From positions 2,182,039 through 2,246,038 of the forward strand of contig JAVSMU010000001.1 of the NCBI GenBank assembly GCA_032027045.1: a stretch of 64,000 nucleotides of DNA, in the 5' to 3' direction. The translations under genes and the position numbers were made by a program. The notes below the pieces were generated by a model that saw nothing but the letters and a program-made list of their open reading frames with translations, searched no databases and had not been told where the DNA came from. Positions 53,415-62,176 of the stretch are shown here, one piece after another (positions within the stretch are counted from its first letter, which is position 1; each line of letters opens with the position of its first letter). Origin of the DNA: Truepera sp. GTDB taxonomy: Bacteria > Deinococcota > Deinococci > Deinococcales > Trueperaceae.

Positions 53415-56400
53415 GGCGCCCCTCGCCGCCCCGTGGGCCGTGGTGCGCGCCTGCTCCAGAATGCGCACGAGCACCGAACCCGAGGCGAGGTCGAGCGCGC
53501 CCGGGTCTTGTAGTTGGCCGAGTGCCAGGTCGTAGCGCTTGAAGCTCCCGGCGCTCTTGAGGAACTCCTCCAGCGCCTCGGCTATGCCCTCGCCCTCGTC
53601 GGGCGCCGAGGCCAGGTAGGTGGCGGTCAGGCCACGCTGCACGGAGCGGAGGTCCATCACCAGTCCCACGAGCGCCACCTGCTCCCACTCACCGGAGCTC
53701 GGCAGCGATTCGATGACGTCACGCAGCCAACCCAGCTGGAGGCGTTCGCCCACGTAGTAGAAGCGTTCCGCGGCGTGGGCCAGGGGCACGCCCGCCTGCC
53801 TGGCCACGTCGACTATGCCGACGCTGTCGGGCAGGTAGGCGAAGCTCGTGATCATCACGGCGTCGTCGCGCTCGAAGCCCTGCTCGGTGAGGTCGGCGGC
53901 GGCGGCCTCGAAGCGCACGCGCTCGTGCGCCGGCAGGTACTTCTCCAGCGAATCACGCAGCTCCTGGAGTGGGCCGCGGTACGCGCTCACCACCGCCTCG
54001 AAGTCGCCATGGCCGACGTCGTTGAAGAGCATCCACGCAACCACGCCCTCGACGGCGCCCACCAGCTCCTCGAGCGCCCCGTAGTAGGCCTCGGCTGGAA
54101 CGTGGTCCGCGCGTAGGTCCAGATGGTCACGAACGCGCTTGGCATCGAGCAGCTCGAGCGCGATCAGGGTCGCGCGCACGACCTCGATGGGCGTGGCGCC
54201 GTTCTGGCGCATGGCCTTGTGGACGAAGGCGACGCCGAGCTGGTCGACGAGGGTGTTGGTGACCACGGTCGCCACGATCTCGCGGTGCAGCCGGTGGTTG
54301 GCTATGGCCTCGGGGAAGCGTTCCCGAAGCGCCATCGGGAAGTACTCGTGCAGGTAGTGCTGCAAGTGCGGCTCGGCCGGCAGGTCAGTCTCGAGAAGGC
54401 GCCTGTAGAGGCCCATCTTCACGTAGGCGAGCATGATGGCGAGCTCGGGGCGCGTGAGCCCGAGGCCGGCGCGGCGCCGTTCGTCGATCTGCCGCGAGGT
54501 CGGTAGGTTCTCCACGCGAGGGTTGAGGCCGGCGGCGTCGACCAGGTACTCGAGCAACGACGCGTACAGGTCGAGGTCGTCGCGGCTGGCGCGCTGCGCC
54601 ACGCTCAACGCCAGGGCCTGGGCGTGGTTGTGGCGCAACACGAGGTCGGCGACCTCGGAGGTCATCTCCTTGAGGAGGTCATCCCGCTCCGGGAGCGAGA
54701 CGGCGTCGCTCGCCACCAACGGCTGGAACAGGATCTTGATGTTGACTTCGTGGTCGGACGTGTCGACGCCCGCGCTGTTGTCGATGGCGTCGGTGTCGAT
54801 CCTCCCGCCCGCCAGGGCGTACTCGATCCGGCCCAGCTGCGTGAAGCCGAGGTTGCCGCCCTCTCCGACGACGGTGGCCTGCAGTTCGGAGCCGTCGACA
54901 CGCACGCCGTTGTTGGCGGAGTCGCCGACCTCGGCGTTGCGCTCGGTGGAGGCCTTGACGTAGGTGCCGATGCCGCCGTTCCACAAGAGGTCGACCTGCA
55001 TGCGCAGCACCGCCCTTATGAGGGCCTGGCCGCTCAAGGCGTCGTCCTCGACCCCGAGCATGGCCTTCACCTCGGGCGAGAGCGGGATGGACTTGGCCGA
55101 CCGTTCGAAGACGCCGCCCCCGCGGCTGATCTTCGAGGTGTCGTAATCGGCCCAGCTGGAACGCGGGAGGTCGAACAGCCGCCGGCGTTCGGCGAAGCTG
55201 GAGACGGGGTCCGGGTCGGGGTCCAGGAAGACGTGCATGTGGTTGAACGCCGCCTGCAACCGGATGCGGTCGGTGTAGATCATGCCGTTACCGAACACGT
55301 CGCCAGACATGTCGCCGATTCCCGCAACCGTGAAGGTATCGCGGAACACGTCCACGCCGAGCTCGGTGAAGTGCCGCTTGACGGCCTCCCAGGCACCGCG
55401 GGCGGTGATGCCCATGCCCTTGTGGTCGTAGCCGGCACTACCGCCCGACGCGAACGCGTCGCCCAGCCAGTAGCCGTACTCGGCCGCGGTCGCGTTGGCA
55501 AGGTCCGAGAAGGTAGCCGTTCCCTTGTCGGCGGCCACCACCAGGTAGGTGTCGGCATCGTCGTAGATGACCATGCCGGCCGGTGACACCACGTGCCCGT
55601 CGACGAGGTTGTCGGTCAGGTCGAGCAGGCCGCGGATGTAGGTCTGGTACTGCTCGCGCACGTGACCGCGCAGCGCCTCACGGTCGGCCGGCGCGTCCTC
55701 GAGAACGAAGCCGCCCTTCGAGCCCACGGGCACTATCACGGCGTTCTTGGTGGTCTGCGTCTTGAGGAGACCCAGCACCTCGGTGCGGAAGTCGTCGGGC
55801 CGGTCGGACCAGCGGATGCCGCCACGCGCCACCTTGCCGCCGCGGAGGTGGGTTCCCTCGACGCCGGGGGCCGACACGGCGATCTCGAACAGCGGCCTGG
55901 GCTCCGGCATGCTCGCCACCTTGGCCGAGTCGAGCTTGAAGCTGATGCGCCCCAGATCGAGGAAGTAGTTCGTGCGAACGGAGGCCGCCATGAGGTCGAG
56001 GAGCCCGCGCAGCACGCCGTCCTCCGCCAACGACGAGACCTCGGCCAGCGAGTCGATGACCTGCTGATGCGCCGCGCTCACGGCCCCGGTACGCTCCGCC
56101 GCGTGCGGGTCCAGGCCACCGGCGGGGTCGAAACGCGCCTCGAAGAAGCGCAAGAGCAGCGCGGCCACGCGCGGATGAGCCAGCAGCGCGTCGACGATGT
56201 AGGAACGGCTGGTCGTCGGGTTCACTTGCGCGTAGTACATCTGGTACGCGCGCAGGAGCGCCACCTGCCGGATCGTCAGGCCGGCGTGCAACACGAGGCG
56301 GTTGAGGCGGTCGTTGGCGACCTCGTTGCCGAAGAGCTGCTCGAGCGCCTCCACCATGCGGCCCTTGTCGGCCCCCACGTCGAGGCCGCCGCCAGTGGCG

Positions 56401-58235
56401 TTCCGCACGGTGTACACGTCCACCCCGCGCTGCTCGCCCTCGATGACCAGGGAGTAGGGGTTCTGTTCGATGACGTGCAGGCCCACGTTCTCGAGCACAG
56501 GGAGCACGTCCGACAGGGCCAGGTCGGTGCCTCGGTAGTAAACGCGTAGCAGCGCCTGCGGGCCGCCCTCGGTTGCCGCCCGCGCGGGGCTCATGTCGAC
56601 CAGGAGCGGGCGCTCGGTGAGCAACTCGAGGTGCCCGATGTCGCTCCCCGCTTGCTCGGGCGACACGTTGGCGCGGAAGCGTTCGTCGAAGACCGGCAGG
56701 TAACGGCCGGCCAGCCTCGCACCGGCTTGCTCCCCCCACTCCTCCACCAGCCGCTCGCGCAGCGCGTCCTGCCACGAGCGCGACAGCAGCCTCACCTGGC
56801 GCTCGAGGGCGGGAACGTCGATGTCGGCCAGCCGCTTCTCCGTCGAGAAGAAGAAGTGGAAGCGGGCGTCTGCCTCATCCTCGCCGAACACCAGGCGCGA
56901 GTCCACATGCTTGGCTTCCAGCGCCGCCATCAGGTAGGCCTGCACGCTGCGGCGCACGTCGTCGGAGAAGCTTGCCTGGGGCAGGACGACCATGACGGCC
57001 ACGCCGCGCCTGAGAGGGTCCTCGTGGACCGTGAGGCGGGCTACGGGGTCGGGTCCCGGACGCAGAAGCGTGCGCAGGTCCGTAGCGATCTGATCGACGT
57101 CCATCCAGAACAGCTCTTCCCGGGGCATGCGGTTGAAAGAAGCCACGATGGCCTTGTAGTCGTGGGAGCCGGGAATCGCCTGTTCGCGCTCCAAGACCTG
57201 CCTCAGTTTGCTGCGCAAGATGGGAACGTCTTCCACCGGTGTGTTGAGGCCCTTCGTCGTGAACAGGCCCACGAACCGCCGCTCACCCACCGTACTACCC
57301 TGTGCGTCTATCTTCTTAACGCCCACGTAATCCATGCGCCGCGCGCGGTGAACGGTGGCCTCGGCGTTGGCCTTCGTGACGAGGAAGAAGCGCCCGCCCG
57401 TGACGCGCTCCCTGAGCTCGGTGGGCAGCTCGTCCAATGCCACCGGCTCGCGGTAACCGCTGTCCGACACCTTGCGCAGCACGCCCAGGCCGCTTCCCGC
57501 CGACAGCACCAGCGCCGGCTTGCCCGTGGCCTCGGTCACGATGTCGTACTCCCGGTAACCGAGGAACACGAAGTTGTCGTCCTCCAGCCACAGCATGAAG
57601 TCGGCGTACTCCGTCAAGTCCGTTCCGCCGAGCGCCCGCGCCGCCGCCAGTCTGGGCCCTTCCAGGCCGCCTAAGTAATCGACCACGTCGCGGCTCTGCG
57701 CCAGCATGGCCCCGTAGTCGTCCGTCGCGAGGATGACGTCGCCCAACACGCGCCTGACGCCCTCGGCGGCCGCGGCCAACGAGGCCTCTTCACCGGCGCG
57801 GCTCAGGAAGACGACCTCGAACGCCTCCCTGGCCGACCCCGCCGCGCCCAACGCTTCGATGTTGCCGGCAAGGTCGCGCGTAACCAGCAGGGTGGGGTGG
57901 AGGTGTTCGACCACGGCGAAGCCCTGGCGGCGCAGCTCAGCCTCGACCGAATCGACGATGAAGGGCCGATCCTTGAGCGCCAACATGAGCACCCCGTAGG
58001 GCGAGTCCCAACCGTTGACGGCCTCGGTGGGTTCGAACGCCGCCACCTTGAGTTCGTCGTTGCCAAGCTCCTCGAGGAAGCGCAGGCCGCTGCCGGCCAT
58101 GGCGGTCAACCACTCGGGCGAGCGCGCCGCCAGCAGCGCCTCGCCGGCCTTCTCGAAGAGCACCTCCGCGAAGCGCGCCAGCCTGGGGTCCTCGGCGCTC
58201 AGCGTCTCGAGGTATGCGTTCAGTGTCTGAGACAT
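53412..58235 (-). CDS. NAD-specific glutamate dehydrogenase, large (180-kDa) class
   Basis: 1607 residues, complete. It oxidises glutamate to 2-oxoglutarate and ammonia with NAD. The N-terminal ~600 residues hold ACT-like regulatory segments (DSPYGVLMLALKDRPFIVDS); the central catalytic part has RGGIRWSDRPDDFRTEVLGL, VPVGSKGGFVL and the Rossmann-side block QVDLLWNGGIGTYVKAS; the C-terminal ~500 residues are helical. Enzymes of this class (Streptomyces, Pseudomonas, Caulobacter) are catabolic and often allosterically controlled by amino acids. An inverted repeat lies 55 bp upstream. Confidence 0.95.
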   Translation of the reverse strand: MSQTLNAYLETLSAEDPRLARFAEVLFEKAGEALLAARSPEWLTAMAGSGLRFLEELGNDELKVAAFEPTEAVNGWDSPYGVLMLALKDRPFIVDSVEAELRRQGFAVVEHLHPTLLVTRDLAGNIEALGAAGSAREAFEVVFLSRAGEEASLAAAAEGVRRVLGDVILATDDYGAMLAQSRDVVDYLGGLEGPRLAAARALGGTDLTEYADFMLWLEDDNFVFLGYREYDIVTEATGKPALVLSAGSGLGVLRKVSDSGYREPVALDELPTELRERVTGGRFFLVTKANAEATVHRARRMDYVGVKKIDAQGSTVGERRFVGLFTTKGLNTPVEDVPILRSKLRQVLEREQAIPGSHDYKAIVASFNRMPREELFWMDVDQIATDLRTLLRPGPDPVARLTVHEDPLRRGVAVMVVLPQASFSDDVRRSVQAYLMAALEAKHVDSRLVFGEDEADARFHFFFSTEKRLADIDVPALERQVRLLSRSWQDALRERLVEEWGEQAGARLAGRYLPVFDERFRANVSPEQAGSDIGHLELLTERPLLVDMSPARAATEGGPQALLRVYYRGTDLALSDVLPVLENVGLHVIEQNPYSLVIEGEQRGVDVYTVRNATGGGLDVGADKGRMVEALEQLFGNEVANDRLNRLVLHAGLTIRQVALLRAYQMYYAQVNPTTSRSYIVDALLAHPRVAALLLRFFEARFDPAGGLDPHAAERTGAVSAAHQQVIDSLAEVSSLAEDGVLRGLLDLMAASVRTNYFLDLGRISFKLDSAKVASMPEPRPLFEIAVSAPGVEGTHLRGGKVARGGIRWSDRPDDFRTEVLGLLKTQTTKNAVIVPVGSKGGFVLEDAPADREALRGHVREQYQTYIRGLLDLTDNLVDGHVVSPAGMVIYDDADTYLVVAADKGTATFSDLANATAAEYGYWLGDAFASGGSAGYDHKGMGITARGAWEAVKRHFTELGVDVFRDTFTVAGIGDMSGDVFGNGMIYTDRIRLQAAFNHMHVFLDPDPDPVSSFAERRRLFDLPRSSWADYDTSKISRGGGVFERSAKSIPLSPEVKAMLGVEDDALSGQALIRAVLRMQVDLLWNGGIGTYVKASTERNAEVGDSANNGVRVDGSELQATVVGEGGNLGFTQLGRIEYALAGGRIDTDAIDNSAGVDTSDHEVNIKILFQPLVASDAVSLPERDDLLKEMTSEVADLVLRHNHAQALALSVAQRASRDDLDLYASLLEYLVDAAGLNPRVENLPTSRQIDERRRAGLGLTRPELAIMLAYVKMGLYRRLLETDLPAEPHLQHYLHEYFPMALRERFPEAIANHRLHREIVATVVTNTLVDQLGVAFVHKAMRQNGATPIEVVRATLIALELLDAKRVRDHLDLRADHVPAEAYYGALEELVGAVEGVVAWMLFNDVGHGDFEAVVSAYRGPLQELRDSLEKYLPAHERVRFEAAAADLTEQGFERDDAVMITSFAYLPDSVGIVDVARQAGVPLAHAAERFYYVGERLQLGWLRDVIESLPSSGEWEQVALVGLVMDLRSVQRGLTATYLASAPDEGEGIAEALEEFLKSAGSFKRYDLALGQLQDPGALDLASGSVLVRILEQARTTAHGAARGA

Positions 58236-58289
58236 GCTTACTCTGCCTTCCGCGGGCGTCGCGGCCTGGCCGCGCCCGATGTCGTCACC

Positions 58290-58306
58290 TATCTCGGCCC
58301 AAGATA
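58290..58306. promoter_or_regulatory. Inverted repeat TATCT-N7-AGATA upstream of gdh
   Basis: TATCT at 58290-58294 and AGATA at 58302-58306 form a dyad in the 190-bp gap between gdh and lspA, 55 bp upstream of the gdh start. AT-rich for this DNA, so a regulator site is plausible. It could serve either divergent gene. Confidence 0.35.
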
Positions 58307-58414
58307 CCGCTCACCAGCGCGCGGTTCCCGCCGCGTGCGCGCCTCGGGTGAACAACCCACAGGGCGCTCGCTATCGCGCCGCGTGCGCGACGGGGCGCCT
58401 TTCCGAACCAGGCT

Positions 58415-58420
58415 TATACT
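58415..58420 (+). promoter_or_regulatory. Leaderless-type -10 box of lspA
   Basis: TATACT, 6 nt before GTG 58427; this favours the GTG over the ATG in the next codon. Confidence 0.55.
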
Positions 58421-58426
58421 GCGCCA

Positions 58427-59014
58427 GTGATGCTCTTCCTGGCCGCCGCGCTCGTGGCGCTCGATCAACTGACCAAGGCTTGGGTGGTCGCCAACCTGCC
58501 ACGTGACGGCACGGAGATAGCCCTCGCTCTAGGCTTCGGGATCACCCATACCCGAAACGGCGGCGCGGCGTTCGGCATCCTGCGCGACCTCGAGTTGAGG
58601 ATCGCCGGCCTGACCATCGACGGCACCGTGCTGCTGGGCCTACTGTCGGCCGCCGTGTCGCTCGGCCTCATCGTCTACCTGTTGCGCAACGCCAGGCGCC
58701 TGTCCGCCATCCAGGCGACCGCCGCGGCGCTGGTGCTGGCCGGGGCGGCCGGCAACATGATCGACCGTCTACGGTTGGGTTACGTGGTCGACCTGATCCA
58801 CTTCAAGGTAGGGAGCTTCGACTTCCCGGTCTTCAACGTCGCCGACGCCTGCGTCGTGATAGGCGCCGGCCTGCTCATCCTCGGCAGCCTGATGGGCAGC
58901 GACCACGCGGAGGGGGCACCCGTGAAGCGCTCACCGCTACCCCGCAATCACGTGCTGGACGATGTGCCTGACCTGCCACCGCTAGGCGGCAGGCCCCCTT
59001 CCGACGGCGCCTAG
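58427..59014 (+). CDS. lspA: Lipoprotein signal peptidase (signal peptidase II)
   Basis: 195 residues from GTG 58427. It removes signal peptides from prolipoproteins in the cytoplasmic membrane. Four membrane helices; motifs THTRNGGAAFG, GNMIDRLRLGYVVDLIHF with catalytic Asp122, and FPVFNVADACVVIG with catalytic Asp140. A 40-residue polar C-terminal tail (KRSPLPRNHVLDDVPDLPPL) is longer than usual and has no known role. A hairpin follows the stop. Confidence 0.95.
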   Translation: MMLFLAAALVALDQLTKAWVVANLPRDGTEIALALGFGITHTRNGGAAFGILRDLELRIAGLTIDGTVLLGLLSAAVSLGLIVYLLRNARRLSAIQATAAALVLAGAAGNMIDRLRLGYVVDLIHFKVGSFDFPVFNVADACVVIGAGLLILGSLMGSDHAEGAPVKRSPLPRNHVLDDVPDLPPLGGRPPSDGA

Positions 59015-59027
59015 GCCGCCGCAGGTA

Positions 59028-59063
59028 CCGGAAGGACCGGGCTAGCTCGGGCGTTCCTTCCGG
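59028..59063. terminator. Hairpin between the convergent lspA and SDR genes
   Basis: CCGGAAGGA (59028-59036) and TCCTTCCGG (59055-59063) form a 9-bp perfect stem with a GC-rich 18-nt loop that contains the palindrome GCTAGC. It can act from both strands between converging genes. There is no clear T-run. Confidence 0.5.
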
Positions 59064-59069
59064 CGGCCC

Positions 59070-60719
59070 CTACGCCGCCGGCTTCGGGCGGCCGCGCCGC
59101 TTCCAGACCTCGTCCGCGTTCGCCACGTCCTCGACCCCCGCGGCCGGGTACGGCTCCAGCTCGTCCGGATCGTGATCGGCGTGCCACGCCTGTGCGAAGA
59201 ACGGCTCGAGCAGCGCCCGCCGGCCACCGTCCCACTCCCCCAGGCAGCGGTCGCACCAGTGCCCGCCACGCAAGACCGTGTCCACCCGCGCCTCGAACTC
59301 GTGGCCCGCGGCGCACCGCCACGGCAGGCGAGCGCGCCTGTCGCCGTCCCAGTCGGCGGCCCGGCACTCGCCACCGCGGAACTCGGCGGCTCCTTGCAGG
59401 TCTGCCAGGCTAAGCGCCGAAGCCTGCTCGTCGTAACCGTGCTCCAACCGGCTCCACGGCCCGTCCGGTAGGCCCTCCTCCTCGACCCCGCCGGCGGCGA
59501 TGGCCTCGTACTCCTCGTAGCCGCCGAAGAAAGCCCTCACGCGGGCGTCGTTGCGGTGGAGGTACCAGTAGCGGGGGCTGTTGGGGTGGCGTTGCGCCAG
59601 GCGCTTGAAGCTCGCGTGCACGCCCCACTCGACCACACGCCGGAAGGGGGGCACCCGAAGCGCCAACCACCTGACGCCCTTGAGTAACGGCGACATGCTG
59701 GTTTCGAGCGCCGCGTCGTGGGCCGCGCCATCGTCGAGTTGGTAGTGGAGGTACGAGTCGGTCAGGTCCGAATCTTCGAAGTACTGCAGGTGGAAGTTGC
59801 GCAGCGCGAACCAGTTGGACTCCATGCAGCGCGTGAGGTCGAGGCCGAGCAGGCCGTACGCCGCCCGCAGGTAGGCGCGGGCCGTCGTCCTCATGCCCTG
59901 GCCGCCGCCTACGTTGTAGGCGCGCCGCCAGAAGCCGCCATCGTCGGCGACGTCCAGACAGTTGACCATCGCCAGCCCCGCGTTGCGGTCGGTGATGTTC
60001 TCCATGCGCGTGTCCAGGGGCATGTGAAAGGCGATCGGGTCGAACAGGTTCATGAGGTCGGCATGGTCGGTGGGCATGATGAACGTCATGCGCAAGGAGA
60101 CCCAGTGTTCGAGGGCCGACTCCATCACGCGCCGCTCCCCGGCGATCTTGGAGAGCGCGTACGCGTCGTAGACGGACGGGTTCATGGGGTCGCCGACGCG
60201 GCCGACGTAGTTTCCCGGCGAGCCCCCGCGGCCAAAGGCGGGGCGATTGCCGGTCTGGGCCACCGTCCCCGTATGCACGTAGCGGATGCGCTCCGCGCCG
60301 CCCGGCTCGGCGAGGATCGCGTCCAATACGTTACCGACGGCGCCATCGTTGACGGCCCACGCTAGCGCAGGGCGGTAGTCGGCCTGCGGCGAGATGTAGG
60401 CCATGGCGTTCAGCACCCAGTCGGCGCCCTGGACGGCCCGCGCGGCGTCCTCCGGCCGGGTGGCGTCGCCCCAGACCACGCGGACGCCCTCACCCTCGCG
60501 GACTCCCTCGTTACTGTCCAGGGGCACGCCGGCCGCCTTCAGGTGCGCCATCAGCTTCTTGGCCCGGCGGTCTCCGGGCAGTAGCAGCAACGTGACGTCG
60601 TAGCGATCTGAGCGCTTCCTCAGCTCCTGGAACGCCTGGAACCCCATGGTGCCGCTGCCTCCCAGCAACGTCACGCGTTGTTTCCGCCGGCCCTCGGGGG
60701 GCCCCGCAACGCCGCTCAC
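59070..60719 (-). CDS. NAD(P)-binding epimerase/dehydratase-like protein with C-terminal zinc ribbon
   Basis: 549 residues from GTG 60719, chosen because it overlaps the prmC stop by 4 bp (GTGA). The Rossmann start is RVTLLGGSGTMGFQAFQEL; the SDR-type YxxxK is YDAYALSKIAGERR. Residues about 20-345 resemble atypical/extended SDRs acting on sugars or steroids. A linker of about 130 residues leads to a C-terminal segment (about 460-500) with LPWRCAAGHEFEARVDTVLR then GGHWCDRCLG, a CxxGHxF...CxxC pattern like probable zinc-ribbon (DUF4379-type) domains. I know of no function for this pairing. Confidence 0.8.
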   Translation of the reverse strand: MSGVAGPPEGRRKQRVTLLGGSGTMGFQAFQELRKRSDRYDVTLLLLPGDRRAKKLMAHLKAAGVPLDSNEGVREGEGVRVVWGDATRPEDAARAVQGADWVLNAMAYISPQADYRPALAWAVNDGAVGNVLDAILAEPGGAERIRYVHTGTVAQTGNRPAFGRGGSPGNYVGRVGDPMNPSVYDAYALSKIAGERRVMESALEHWVSLRMTFIMPTDHADLMNLFDPIAFHMPLDTRMENITDRNAGLAMVNCLDVADDGGFWRRAYNVGGGQGMRTTARAYLRAAYGLLGLDLTRCMESNWFALRNFHLQYFEDSDLTDSYLHYQLDDGAAHDAALETSMSPLLKGVRWLALRVPPFRRVVEWGVHASFKRLAQRHPNSPRYWYLHRNDARVRAFFGGYEEYEAIAAGGVEEEGLPDGPWSRLEHGYDEQASALSLADLQGAAEFRGGECRAADWDGDRRARLPWRCAAGHEFEARVDTVLRGGHWCDRCLGEWDGGRRALLEPFFAQAWHADHDPDELEPYPAAGVEDVANADEVWKRRGRPKPAA

Positions 60720-61561
60720 CTGCGCGCCACTACGAAGCGCTCGCGGCCGACGAGGTCGCGCTCTACTTCGACGTCTTGCCACGCCCCTAAGCGCGCCCGT
60801 AGCCGCTGGACGTTCCGCGGGTCCAGTTCAAGGGCCAACGACGAGCCGGCCGGCATGAGGTGCCATGCCTCCTCCACCAGCCGCTCCACCGTCTCCAGGC
60901 CGCTGGGACCCCCGAAGAGCGCCAGCGGCGGGTCAGCCATCACCTCGGGCCCTATCCAGCCGGCGTCCGCTGCCGGAAGGTATGGCGGGTTCGCCACGAG
61001 CACGGCGCAGGCCCTCGCGGCCGCCTTGGCCTCGGCCGCCCCCAGCAGGTCGGACCTCGCGAAGGTGACCGCCAGATCCAGCCGCGCGGCGTTCGCCGCC
61101 GCCACGTCGAGGGCGTCTTGCGAGACGTCGGTCCCAATCACCGTGGCGCCCGGAAACTCGTTCTTGATCGCCAGTGCCACGGCCCCGCTGCCCGTGCCCA
61201 CGTCCAGCACCAGCGGGTCGGGCACGGCATCGGCACGCAGCCGCTCGAGGACGAGTTCCACCAGGCGCTCCGTCTCGGGCCGCGGTACCAGCACGCGTGA
61301 ATCTACCGCCAGCTCGAGCCCGTAGAAGGGCGCGCGGCCGAGGACGTGTTGGAGGGGTTCCCGCGCTTCACGCCGTGCCACCAACGCCTCCAGCCGTCGG
61401 CGCTCGGCCGCGGTCAGTTCCCTGTCGCCGCTCAATAGCAGTTCGGTGCGTTCGAGGCTCACGGCCTCCTCCAGAAGCAGCAACGTCTCTGCCGCAGGGC
61501 TCGCGGTGCCGGCCGCCGCCAGCCGCTGGTGGGTGGCGACACGTGCCTCTTGGACGGTCAC
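60716..61561 (-). CDS. prmC: Release factor glutamine methyltransferase
   Basis: 281 residues from GTG 61561. It methylates the GGQ glutamine of peptide-chain release factors. Helical N-terminal domain (about 1-75), SAM motif VLDVGTGSGAVALAI (Gly122-Gly126) and NPPY at 191-194. It is 14 bp after the jag stop and overlaps the SDR start by 4 bp. The usual neighbour prfA is absent here. Confidence 0.95.
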   Translation of the reverse strand: MTVQEARVATHQRLAAAGTASPAAETLLLLEEAVSLERTELLLSGDRELTAAERRRLEALVARREAREPLQHVLGRAPFYGLELAVDSRVLVPRPETERLVELVLERLRADAVPDPLVLDVGTGSGAVALAIKNEFPGATVIGTDVSQDALDVAAANAARLDLAVTFARSDLLGAAEAKAAARACAVLVANPPYLPAADAGWIGPEVMADPPLALFGGPSGLETVERLVEEAWHLMPAGSSLALELDPRNVQRLRARLGAWQDVEVERDLVGRERFVVARR

Positions 61562-61575
61562 ATCGACGCCGCCCT

Positions 61576-62166
61576 TCAGTCGGGCTTCACCACCACGCGC
61601 CTGTCGCTGCCCTCGCCGCTGGACTCGGTATGGACGCCGACCTCGTCGGCCAGGCTCATGTGCACCACCCGCCGCTCCGCCGCCGACATGGGCTCGAGCT
61701 CGACCGGCAGGCCGCTCTTGCGCACCCGCGCGGCCGCCTGGAGGGCCTCCTTGCGCAGCCGCTCGTCGCGGCGGCGCTTGTAGCCGCCCACGTCGACGTT
61801 GACCCGCACCCGACCGCTCTCGTCGCGGTTCACGACGGCGTTCGTCAGGTACTCGAGCGCGGCCAGGGTCCGGCCGTTCCGGCCGATGACCTTGCCGGGG
61901 TCGCCCCCGTAAACTTCCGCTCGGATCTCGTCTTCCGCCACCTGTTCGACTTCCACCGCGTAGCCGGGGTCGATGTTGAGCAGCAGGTTCACGAGGAACG
62001 ATTCGGCGCGCTCGAGCGGGTCGCCCTGGACGATGGGCCCGACCTCGACCTGCTGCACGTACTCTTCCTCTTCCGTCAGCCTGACGACCTGGCTCTCGCC
62101 CTGGTCCTCGTCGCCAACGTCGATGCCTATGCCCTCTAGGTACTTGTCGAGATCCGAGTCACTCAT
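61576..62166 (-). CDS. khpB: Jag/KhpB RNA-binding protein
   Basis: 196 residues from ATG 62166 (10 bp after the yidC stop). It lacks the N-terminal Jag-N domain; a Glu/Asp-rich segment (about 1-50) precedes the KH domain (GGDPGKVIGRNGRTLAALEY) and the R3H domain (SAAERRVVHMSLADEVGVHT then SGEGSDRRVVVKP). In other bacteria KhpB binds many small and messenger RNAs and affects cell elongation and division. The yidD-yidC-jag order is the common one near rnpA/rpmH. Confidence 0.93.
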   Translation of the reverse strand: MSDSDLDKYLEGIGIDVGDEDQGESQVVRLTEEEEYVQQVEVGPIVQGDPLERAESFLVNLLLNIDPGYAVEVEQVAEDEIRAEVYGGDPGKVIGRNGRTLAALEYLTNAVVNRDESGRVRVNVDVGGYKRRRDERLRKEALQAAARVRKSGLPVELEPMSAAERRVVHMSLADEVGVHTESSGEGSDRRVVVKPD

Positions 62167-62176
62167 CTTGAAGCCC

